Below the pieces are notes generated by a model, which saw only the letters and a list, made by a program, of their open reading frames with translations, was not told where the DNA came from and searched no databases. DNA of 41,236 nucleotides from Specibacter cremeus (GTDB lineage: Bacteria > Actinomycetota > Actinomycetes > Actinomycetales > Micrococcaceae), in the NCBI RefSeq assembly GCF_003946885.1, contig NZ_RWKQ01000019.1, positions 40,754 to 81,989 on the forward strand, written 5' to 3'. Of this stretch, positions 31,736 to 38,213 are shown piece by piece (position 1 is the stretch's first letter; each line of letters opens with the position of its first letter). Made by a program: the position numbers and the translations under genes.

Positions 31736-32712
31736 GTCAGTTCTCCAAGGCGTACGGCCAGGGCCGTCACGGTGACGGCGTCGGGGTGGGTTTCATTCAG
31801 GACCGGGACGCGGGTTCCCGGCAGGGAGGCGGCGGCTGCCCCATGGGCCACCGCCTGCTGCAGGCACCGGGTGGCCGGGGCTCCGGCCAGGGTGCCCAGC
31901 AGGTAGCCGGCGAGGGCAGAGTCGCCGGCGCCGACGGTGCTTTTCGCGATGATTTTCGGGCCACTGGCGAACCAGCTGCCCTCGGCCGTGACGAGCACGG
32001 CACCCTTGGCGCCGAGCGTGGCCAGGACGGCGCCCACTCCGCCGTCCGGGCCGGGCCCCACCAGGGTCTGTGCGGCGGCGGCGGCCTTGGCAGGGTCGGC
32101 CTCCAGCGACGGGCCGTCGCTGATGCCGGTCAACTCGGCAAGTTCCTCGGCGTTGGGCTTGAGCAGGTCCGGGCCGGCGGCCAGGCTGGCGGCCAGCGGC
32201 GCGCCGGAGGAGTCGACGGCGATCTTGGGGGAGTGGGCGCCGTGGCGGGCCCGCACGGCCCGGATGACGCGGGCGTGGAAGTCGTCCGGCGCCCCCGGCG
32301 GCAGCGAGCCGGCCAGCACCAGCCAGCTGGCGCCGTCGGACTCGGCGACACACAGCTCCAGCAGCGCCTGCGCCTGGTCGGGGGTGAGCGCCGGGCCCGG
32401 TTCGTTGACCTTCGTCGTGGTGCCATCGGGTTCGGTGATGGCCACGTTGCTGCGCAGTGGCACGCCGATCGGCAGGGCATGGTGCGGGATGTGCTCGGCG
32501 GCCAGCGCAAGCACGACGGCGTCGCCCGGGTCGCCGGGCAGCAGCGCCAGGGCGGTGGTGCCGGCGGCCGAGAGCGCCCGGACGATGTTCACGCCCTTGC
32601 CGCCGGGGTGGCCGGTGGCGGTGACGGCGCGTTGCACCTCGCCGCGGGCCAGCGGGGCGGCCAGCTCGATCGTGCGGTCCAGGCTCGGGTTGGGGGTGAG
32701 GGTGACGATCAC
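31732..32712 (-). CDS. fruK: 1-phosphofructokinase
   Basis: PfkB-family sugar kinase of 326 residues converting fructose 1-phosphate to fructose 1,6-bisphosphate. TLTPNPSLDRTI at the N-terminus and GGKGVNIVRAL are fructose-1-phosphate kinase motifs; the ATP/anion-hole motif is STVGAGDSALAGYL with the catalytic Asp. It overlaps fruR upstream and fruA downstream, each by 4 bp, so the three are translationally coupled. Confidence 0.94.
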   Translation of the reverse strand: MIVTLTPNPSLDRTIELAAPLARGEVQRAVTATGHPGGKGVNIVRALSAAGTTALALLPGDPGDAVVLALAAEHIPHHALPIGVPLRSNVAITEPDGTTTKVNEPGPALTPDQAQALLELCVAESDGASWLVLAGSLPPGAPDDFHARVIRAVRARHGAHSPKIAVDSSGAPLAASLAAGPDLLKPNAEELAELTGISDGPSLEADPAKAAAAAQTLVGPGPDGGVGAVLATLGAKGAVLVTAEGSWFASGPKIIAKSTVGAGDSALAGYLLGTLAGAPATRCLQQAVAHGAAAASLPGTRVPVLNETHPDAVTVTALAVRLGELT

Positions 32713-33497
32713 GCGATCACGACCTCGACCCCGGCGGCGGCCAGCGCGGCGGCCAGGTCCGCGTCCGGTTCGGACGTCGTGATGAGCGTGTCGATGTCCT
32801 CGAGGGTGGCGAAGCGCACCAGGGTTTCCGCGCCCAGCTTGGAGGCGTCCGCCAGCACCACGACCTGCCGTGCGGCACGGACCATGGCCGTCTTCGTGGC
32901 GGCCTCGACCGGGTCCGGGGTGCTCAGGCCGAACCCGGCGTGGACGCCGTTCGTGCCGAGGAACGCGACGTCCGGGCGCAGGCCGGCGAGCTGTTCGGTG
33001 GCGCGCGCGCCGACCACGGCGCTCGTCAGCCCGCGCACCCGGCCGCCGAGGATGTCCAACTGCAGGTTCGGGTTGGCGGCCAGGGTCGTGGCGATGGGCA
33101 GCGAGTTGGTGATGACCAGCAGCTCGTCGGCCGGGGCCGAGGGCGACCAGCCGGCCAGTCGGTCAGCCAGCGCGGCCGTCGTGCTGCCGGAGTCCAACAG
33201 CACCGACGCGGTCGCGGCGTGCGGGACCAGCCGCATTGCGGCGGCGGCGATCCGGCGTTTCTCGTCCAGGCGCCGGCCGGCGCGCTCGGTCAGGCTGGGC
33301 TCGGAGGTGCTCAACCGGTCGAGTGCGACCGCCCCGCCGTGGACCCGGCGCAGGATGCGCGAATCCTCCAGCGAGGCCAGGTCGCGGCGGACGGTCTCCT
33401 GCGTGATGGCGAAGAGTTCGGCCAATTCGGTGACCGTCACCCGGCCCCGGTTGCCGACCAGCTCGGCGATGCGGTCGTGCCGTTCCTCTGCGAACAT
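32709..33497 (-). CDS. fruR: DeoR-family repressor of the fructose operon
   Basis: Transcriptional regulator of 262 residues. An N-terminal DeoR helix-turn-helix (VTVTELAELFAITQETVRRDLASLE) is followed by a sugar-phosphate-sensing DeoR C-terminal domain (LLDSGSTTAALADRL, ITNSLPIATTL, LGGRVR, FLGTNGVHAGFGLSTPD). First gene of the operon, so it is autoregulated; it probably responds to fructose 1-phosphate or fructose 1,6-bisphosphate. Likely operators are the AAACRCAGAT repeats at 33559-33606. Confidence 0.92.
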   Translation of the reverse strand: MFAEERHDRIAELVGNRGRVTVTELAELFAITQETVRRDLASLEDSRILRRVHGGAVALDRLSTSEPSLTERAGRRLDEKRRIAAAAMRLVPHAATASVLLDSGSTTAALADRLAGWSPSAPADELLVITNSLPIATTLAANPNLQLDILGGRVRGLTSAVVGARATEQLAGLRPDVAFLGTNGVHAGFGLSTPDPVEAATKTAMVRAARQVVVLADASKLGAETLVRFATLEDIDTLITTSEPDADLAAALAAAGVEVVIA

Positions 33498-33521
33498 GGC
33501 GCTCCTTGCGGGTCGTCCTGC

Positions 33522-33535
33522 GTGACAAGTGTCAC
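33522..33535. promoter_or_regulatory. CRP/GlxR-like binding site in fruR leader
   Basis: GTGACAAGTGTCAC is a perfect palindrome apart from its two central bases and fits the GTGA-N6-TCAC core recognised by CRP/GlxR-type cAMP regulators. It lies 24 bp upstream of fruR and downstream of the predicted start of transcription. At that position a bound regulator would be expected to repress or modulate rather than activate. Confidence 0.5.
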
Positions 33536-33553
33536 AGGATGTTGATTTGCCTG

Positions 33554-33606
33554 ACTCTATCTGCGTTTATCTGCGTTTGTCAATAAGTTCCAACATAAAC
33601 ACAGAT
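33554..33606 (-). promoter_or_regulatory. fru operon promoter with three FruR-type operator repeats
   Basis: On the minus strand TTGACA (complement of 33578-33583), 18 bp of spacer and TAGAGT (complement of 33554-33559) form a strong promoter for fruR-fruK-fruA-ptsI-ptsH. The spacer consists of the tandem repeat AAACGCAGAT, exactly twice (33559-33568 and 33569-33578). A third, inverted copy, AAACACAGAT, lies upstream at 33597-33606. A repressor binding these would cover the promoter; FruR is the obvious candidate. Confidence 0.72.
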
Positions 33607-33656
33607 TTACCCGGCGGTCCGCCGCTGCCACCCCGGCGACTGCACGCCGCCGCCCA

Positions 33657-33717
33657 ATCGAGTGATCGATACATCGGGGTGCGCGGACCTCGCACCCCGA
33701 TGTATCGATCACTCGAT
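33657..33717. repeat. Perfect 27-bp-arm palindromic hairpin
   Basis: Positions 33657-33683 are the exact reverse complement of 33691-33717, with a loop of only 7 nt (CGGACCT). The arms contain TGATCGATACATCGGGGTGC. It lies in the 425-bp gap between the divergent fruR and the esterase gene, where no transcript needs a terminator, and no T-run follows. Strong perfect identity of the arms suggests recent origin or active maintenance. Confidence 0.85.
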
Positions 33718-33841
33718 CCGCTAGGACGCTCGAAACCCGGGAGAATGCACGCCCCCACCACTCATCGAGCCGGTGTCCCCGACGGGATTGGGCATCGCCG
33801 AGTCCCGGGTATCGCCGAGTCTGACCCAACGCTGCTTGTCG

Positions 33842-33857
33842 GACCGAGCGTTCGGTC
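33842..33857. promoter_or_regulatory. Near-perfect palindrome, TetR-like operator candidate
   Basis: GACCGAGCGTTCGGTC is symmetric at 7 of 8 positions per half and resembles typical TetR-family operators of the ACCGANCGNTCGGT kind. It lies 66 bp upstream of the esterase gene at 33923. No TetR gene is adjacent. It could also be a weak hairpin. Confidence 0.35.
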
Positions 33858-33922
33858 TGTCTCGGTGGCCGGCGACCGGGCCCGCGCTGTACTTTTCCCG
33901 GCGCACGCGCAAGTCTGGGCGC

Positions 33923-34558
33923 ATGGAAACCGTTGCCTGGTCGCGTCCGGAGGACGAACGTGCGGGGACGCCGCTGCTGCTCATGCTGCACGGCTACGGC
34001 TCGGACGAGCGGCGCATGAGCGCCCACTTCGACGCCATGCCCAGCGGGTTCACGTGCGCCGCGCTGCGGGCCCCGCGCGACGTCTCCGGCGACTACGGCT
34101 GGTTCCTGCTGGACTACTTCCTGGCCAACGACTTCGCCGAGGTCGTCTCGGCCGCCTCCGGCGTGCTGGCGTGGCTGGACGCCGTCACGGCGCGATACGG
34201 GTTCCGCAGCGTGTCCGTGCTCGGATTCTCGCAGGGCATGGCCATGGCCACGACGCTGCTGCGGCTGCGCCCGCGCACGGTGAGCGCCGCCGTCGGGCTT
34301 TCCGGGTTTGTCCTGAAGAACCACCTGCTGGCCTCCATGGAACCGCTCGCCGAGCGTGTCCCGTTCCTCTGGGCGCGCGACCCGGCCGACCTGGTCATCA
34401 ACCGGGACGCCGCGGCGTTCACGGCGGACTGGCTGGCCGCGAACACGGACCTCTCGATCGCCGACTACGACGGCATGGGCCACCATTTGCGGGCCGACGA
34501 GCTGATGGACGCGGCGTCGTTCCTGACCGTCCACGTGGCCGGCGCGTCGCGGGGTTGA
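33923..34558 (+). CDS. Phospholipase/carboxylesterase-type alpha/beta hydrolase
   Basis: Small serine hydrolase of 211 residues of the Abhydrolase_2 (phospholipase/carboxylesterase, YpfH-like) group. LLLMLHGYGSDERR gives the oxyanion strand, the nucleophile is Ser103 in LGFSQGMAM, the acid is probably Asp156 in ARDPADLVI, and the base is in GMGHHL (His187 or His188). It is unrelated in sequence to the four HSL esterases on the left. I start at the ATG at 33923; the longer frame to 33773 adds a low-complexity leader without homology. Confidence 0.85.
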   Translation: METVAWSRPEDERAGTPLLLMLHGYGSDERRMSAHFDAMPSGFTCAALRAPRDVSGDYGWFLLDYFLANDFAEVVSAASGVLAWLDAVTARYGFRSVSVLGFSQGMAMATTLLRLRPRTVSAAVGLSGFVLKNHLLASMEPLAERVPFLWARDPADLVINRDAAAFTADWLAANTDLSIADYDGMGHHLRADELMDAASFLTVHVAGASRG

Positions 34559-34631
34559 CCGCACCGAACTCTGCACCCAACGATGGCGGCCAGTCAACCG
34601 AATGGGTGATGGCCGGGCGGAGCCGGATTCC

Positions 34632-34637
34632 TAGGCT
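34632..34637 (+). promoter_or_regulatory. -10 box of DUF2871 gene
   Basis: TAGGCT about 45 bp upstream of the GTG start fits the actinobacterial TANNNT -10 consensus. No clear -35 is visible. Confidence 0.4.
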
Positions 34638-34682
34638 GGAATCACGACCCGCACCGGGCGCCACCCCTGGAAGGACCCTCCC

Positions 34683-35123
34683 GTGAAAAAACTGTTCTAC
34701 GCCGCGTTCGCCTACCTCGTCCTCGGCCTCGCCTCCGGCCTGTTCTTCCGCGAGTTCACGAAGGCCAAGGGTTTCGACGGTGCCACCCAGCTGGCGGTCG
34801 TGCACACGCACCTGCTCACGCTCGGCTTCATCGTGCTGCTGCTCGTCCTGGTGCTCGAGGCCGTGTTCGGGCTGACCAAGTCGAAGCTGTTCGGCTGGTT
34901 CTTCTGGACGTACAACGCCGGGCTCGTGCTGACGGCGGCCATCCTGACGGACCACGGCATGCTGCAGGTGGACGGCGTGACCGACGTCTCGGCGGCCATC
35001 CCCGGCATCGCCGGCCTCGGACACATCCTGTTGTCCGCGGGGATGGTGCTGCTGTTCCTCGCCCTGCGGACCCGGATCATGGTGAAGCACGACGCCGCGT
35101 CCCCGGCCCTCGCCGTCGGCTGA
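34683..35123 (+). CDS. DUF2871 family membrane protein
   Basis: Integral membrane protein of 146 residues with four predicted helices: LFYAAFAYLVLGLASGLFF, LLTLGFIVLLLVLVLEAVFG, FFWTYNAGLVLTAAIL and GLGHILLSAGMVLLFLAL. It matches the DUF2871 pattern (HTHLLTLGF, and GHILL). A conserved His pair (VVHTHLL) could bind a metal or haem, which is speculation. The GTG start has GGAAGGA upstream. Function unknown. Confidence 0.82.
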   Translation: MKKLFYAAFAYLVLGLASGLFFREFTKAKGFDGATQLAVVHTHLLTLGFIVLLLVLVLEAVFGLTKSKLFGWFFWTYNAGLVLTAAILTDHGMLQVDGVTDVSAAIPGIAGLGHILLSAGMVLLFLALRTRIMVKHDAASPALAVG

Positions 35124-35188
35124 CCTGCGCTGAACCCCGCCCAGCCTCGTGGCCTACGCTTGGACGAGATCGAGGTCAGGGGTTTTCT

Positions 35189-36070
35189 ATGACACGCAAG
35201 AAGGACGAGCTCGCGCTTCCGGGAACGGAAACGGGAGCGGCACACCCGGGTCCGGCCGTGGGGCTGGCCGCGGCCGCCGCCTTCGACGAGCACGGCAGGC
35301 CCCGTCCGGCCGTGCAACGCATGCTGCTGCAGGCCGTGGAGGTCCAGCGCCCCGTGGTGCTCGCGAACCTGCGCCGGCTGCGCAAACGGCACCCGGACGC
35401 GTCCGCGTACGAGCTGGGCCGCAAACTGGAACGCGACTACCTGTCCGCCATGTCCGCCGGGGGTGCGGCGATCGGCGCCACGGCCATCATCCCCGGCGTG
35501 GGCACCATCGCGGCACTGTCGGTCTCCGCGGCCGCCACGGTCGTGTTCCTGGAGGCGACGGCACTGTACGCGCAGTCCGTCGCCGAGTTGCACGGCATCC
35601 GGCTGCAGGACCCGGAACGGGCCCAGCTGGCCGTCATGGCCATCGTGCTCGGCGAGGAGGGCACGGCCATGTTGAGCGGCCTGGCCGGGCACGCACAGGG
35701 CAAGGGGAAGACGCCCATGCAGGCATGGGGCAGGGCGGTGGGCAGCGGCATGCCACTGACGGCGGTGAAGAGCATGGCCGGCTCCATGCAGCGGCGGTTC
35801 CTGCGCAAGATGGCCGTGCAGGGCACCGCGTCCGCGATCGGCAAGTCCATCCCGTACGGCATCGGCGCGGTCGTGGGCGGTACCGGCAATTACCTGCTGG
35901 GCCGGGCCGTCATCAAGTCCACGCTGCGCGCCTTTGGCCCGGCGCCGGTCCTCATCCCCGCGGAGCTCGCGGCCGAGCTGGACGCACCCCGCAAGGACGT
36001 CAGCGGAACGCCAACGACGCCACGGCGAAGATCAGCAGGCCGGCCAGTGAGCCGACCACCGTGCCGTTGA
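35189..36070 (+). CDS. Hypothetical protein with Gly/Ala-rich hydrophobic region
   Basis: I do not recognise a named family with certainty. The 293-residue protein has a charged N-terminus (MTRKKDELALPG), a helical segment rich in Arg, then a glycine-rich hydrophobic stretch (SAGGAAIGATAIIPGVGTIAALSVSAAATVVFLEA) and another near 215-240 (YGIGAVVGGTGNYLLGRAV), so membrane association is likely. Conserved-looking content ends near LIPAELAAELDAP. The last 20-odd residues (PTTPRRRSAGRP) overlap the 3' end of the convergent DUF445 gene by 71 bp and look like read-through past a lost stop. TACGCT lies upstream as a possible -10. Confidence 0.7.
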   Translation: MTRKKDELALPGTETGAAHPGPAVGLAAAAAFDEHGRPRPAVQRMLLQAVEVQRPVVLANLRRLRKRHPDASAYELGRKLERDYLSAMSAGGAAIGATAIIPGVGTIAALSVSAAATVVFLEATALYAQSVAELHGIRLQDPERAQLAVMAIVLGEEGTAMLSGLAGHAQGKGKTPMQAWGRAVGSGMPLTAVKSMAGSMQRRFLRKMAVQGTASAIGKSIPYGIGAVVGGTGNYLLGRAVIKSTLRAFGPAPVLIPAELAAELDAPRKDVSGTPTTPRRRSAGRPVSRPPCR

Positions 36071-37271
36071 TGCGGATGAACTGCAGGTCCCGGCCCACCT
36101 GCAACTCGATCTTCTCGCTCGTCTCCACCGCGTCCCAGCGTTCCACCGTGTCCGTGATGATCGACGCGATCTCGTGCCGGTACGTGCGCACCAGGTAGGA
36201 GGCGGCCTCGGAGATCCACGCGTTCGTCTTGGCCGCCAGGTCCGGGTCGGTGACCAGCCGGGTGCCGAAGTCGCGGATCGCGCCGGTGAACTTCTTCCGC
36301 AGCTCGCTGTCCGGGTCGTCCACGGCCTCCAGCAGCGCCCTCTTCACGGTGTCCCACGTCCGTCCGGCCAGATCGCGCACCTGCGGGTCGTCGAGCACCT
36401 GCCGCTTGATGGATTCGGCGCGGGCGATCATGGCCGGGTCGTGTTGCAGATCCTGGGCCAGCGTCTTCAGGTACTCGTCCAGCTGCCGGCGCAGCTCATG
36501 GTTCGGGTCGTCCTGGACGGCGCGGGCGAATTTGTACAGCTCCGCGTACAGCTTGTCGCCCACCATGCCGTCCACGAACGACGGCACCCACGCCGGCGAC
36601 CGGTCCGCAACGAGCCGGGACACGACGTCGTGGTTGCGCCCGATCCACTCGGTGGACCGGTCGACGAGCAGGTCCACGAGCTGGTGGTGGTGGCCCTCGT
36701 CGAAGACCCGCTCGGCCATCCGCCCGATCGGCGGCCCCCACGGCGGGGCGAGCACATGCTTGCGCACCATCGCCTCGATGACGTCGCGGACGTCGTCGTC
36801 GTTCAACACCGTCATGGCCCCGCGAATCGCGGCAGCGCCCTCCGTGGCCAGGCGTTCCGCGGCCGCCGGCCTCGCCAGCCACGCCCCCACCGTCTGTGCC
36901 AGCCGGGAGGCGGCCAGTTTGTCCCGCACCACGGATTCGGACAGGAAATTGGTCTCCACGAACTCGCCCAGGCTGGCGCCGATGGCGTCCTTCTTGTTCG
37001 GGATGATGGCCGTGTGGGGGATCGGCAGCCCCATAGGGTGGCGGAACAGCGCGGTCACGGCGAACCAGTCCGCGAGCGCGCCGACCATGCCGCCCTCGGC
37101 CGCGGCCCGCACATAGGCCAGCCACGGGTACCGGTGCTCCAGCGCGAACGCGACGGCGAAGATGACGGCCAGGGCCACGAGCAGGGCCAGCGCGATGGTT
37201 TTCATCCGGCGCAGCCCGGCGGCCTTCTCGGCCATGGACGAGAGGGGCTGGGTGGAGACTTGTTGCGCCAT
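36000..37271 (-). CDS. DUF445 family membrane-anchored protein
   Basis: Protein of 423 residues of the DUF445 (YjiN-type) family. One N-terminal membrane helix (TIALALLVALAVIFAVAFALEHRYPW) is followed by the family core GGMVGALADWFAVTALFRHPMGLPIPHTAIIPNKKDAIG. A long helical region follows, then a C-terminal hydrophobic helix (INGTVVGSLAGLLIFAVASLAF) preceded by the family-typical LQFIRINGTVVG. Function unknown. TACGCT sits 6 nt before the ATG at 37271, implying a leaderless mRNA. The longer frame beyond the ATG is a shadow over the divergent gene. Confidence 0.88.
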   Translation of the reverse strand: MAQQVSTQPLSSMAEKAAGLRRMKTIALALLVALAVIFAVAFALEHRYPWLAYVRAAAEGGMVGALADWFAVTALFRHPMGLPIPHTAIIPNKKDAIGASLGEFVETNFLSESVVRDKLAASRLAQTVGAWLARPAAAERLATEGAAAIRGAMTVLNDDDVRDVIEAMVRKHVLAPPWGPPIGRMAERVFDEGHHHQLVDLLVDRSTEWIGRNHDVVSRLVADRSPAWVPSFVDGMVGDKLYAELYKFARAVQDDPNHELRRQLDEYLKTLAQDLQHDPAMIARAESIKRQVLDDPQVRDLAGRTWDTVKRALLEAVDDPDSELRKKFTGAIRDFGTRLVTDPDLAAKTNAWISEAASYLVRTYRHEIASIITDTVERWDAVETSEKIELQVGRDLQFIRINGTVVGSLAGLLIFAVASLAFR

Positions 37272-37277
37272 GGTGCA

Positions 37278-37342
37278 AGCGTAAGGGACGACGGCGGCAG
37301 GGGGCTGGGTGCGCGGCCGCACCACCCGCGCATGGCTACGCT
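37278..37342. promoter_or_regulatory. Divergent leaderless-type promoters
   Basis: The same -10 box, TACGCT, occurs on the minus strand (complement of 37278-37283), 6 nt before the DUF445 ATG, and on the plus strand (37337-37342), 7 nt before the glycerophosphodiesterase ATG. This spacing would start transcription at or next to the start codon in both directions. Confidence 0.55.
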
Positions 37343-37349
37343 GGGGTCC

Positions 37350-38186
37350 ATGCAGATCATCGCCCACCGCGGCGCCAGCGGACAGTACGCCGAACATACC
37401 CGGGCCGCCTACCTGCGGGCCCTCGCCGACGGGGCCGACGGCGTGGAATGCGACGTCCACCTGAGCTCTGACGGGCAGGTGGTGCTCATGCACGACGACA
37501 CGGTGGACCGCACCTCGGACGGCACGGGCCCCGTCGCCGGCAAGACCCTCGCCGAGCTGCGCGCCCTGGACATCAGCTCGTGGAAGGGCGTCGCGCTGCC
37601 GGACGGGTACGGGGCCGTGGCGGACCAGCTGCTGACGCTGGCCGAGATCCTCGATCTCCTGCGCGCTGCCGGACGGCCGGTCAAGCTCGCCATCGAGTTC
37701 AAGTACGACGTGTTCACGCCGGGCACCCGGGTCGACCCGGCGCTCGTGGACCGCACGTTGGCGGGGCTGGCCGCGGCCGGGTGGGTGGCGGCCACGTCCA
37801 CGGTGGACCAGGTCGCGGTGTCGTTCATGAGCTTCCACCCGGACGTGGTGCGGCGCATCGCCGCCAACCTGCCGGCCCGGCACGTGTGCCAGCTGATCGA
37901 TGACCTTCCGGCTGATTCCGCCGGGGACCCCACCGGCGAGTATGGGCGCCTGTTCGCGGATGCGCTCACCGTGCTGGACGACGGCGTCGCCCAGCTGGCC
38001 GGGCCCGGTATCGGCTTCCTGCGGGCACACACGGAACGGGCGCGCGGGTGGCTGGCGGCCGGCCGGCGCTTCCGGGTGTGGACCGTGAACACGCCCGAGG
38101 ACCTGGACTTCTGCCGCGACCTCGGCGTGGCCGAGGTGACCACGGACTGGCCGGGGCGCATTCGTGGGCTGACCGCCCACGCTTGA
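37350..38186 (+). CDS. Glycerophosphodiester phosphodiesterase
   Basis: GDPD-family TIM-barrel enzyme of 278 residues that splits glycerophosphodiesters to glycerol 3-phosphate and an alcohol. The N-terminal HRGASGQYAEHT has the catalytic His6 and a variant of the usual PENT. GVECDVHLSSDGQVVLMHDDTVDRTSDG holds the metal Glu and Asp and the second His. IEFKYD and the closing VWTVNTPEDL..GVAEVTTDWPG are also typical. No signal peptide, so cytoplasmic. I prefer the ATG at 37350 over that at 37332 since the latter overlaps the predicted -10. Confidence 0.92.
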   Translation: MQIIAHRGASGQYAEHTRAAYLRALADGADGVECDVHLSSDGQVVLMHDDTVDRTSDGTGPVAGKTLAELRALDISSWKGVALPDGYGAVADQLLTLAEILDLLRAAGRPVKLAIEFKYDVFTPGTRVDPALVDRTLAGLAAAGWVAATSTVDQVAVSFMSFHPDVVRRIAANLPARHVCQLIDDLPADSAGDPTGEYGRLFADALTVLDDGVAQLAGPGIGFLRAHTERARGWLAAGRRFRVWTVNTPEDLDFCRDLGVAEVTTDWPGRIRGLTAHA

Positions 38187-38213
38187 TCCAGCTTGGTGTG
38201 ATTGCATTGGGGA

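Noticed and set aside
33530-33553. A second ECF41 -35 box (TGTCACA at 33530-33536)
   Set aside because: No CGTC follows at 16-17 bp; the heptamer is part of the CRP/GlxR-like palindrome.
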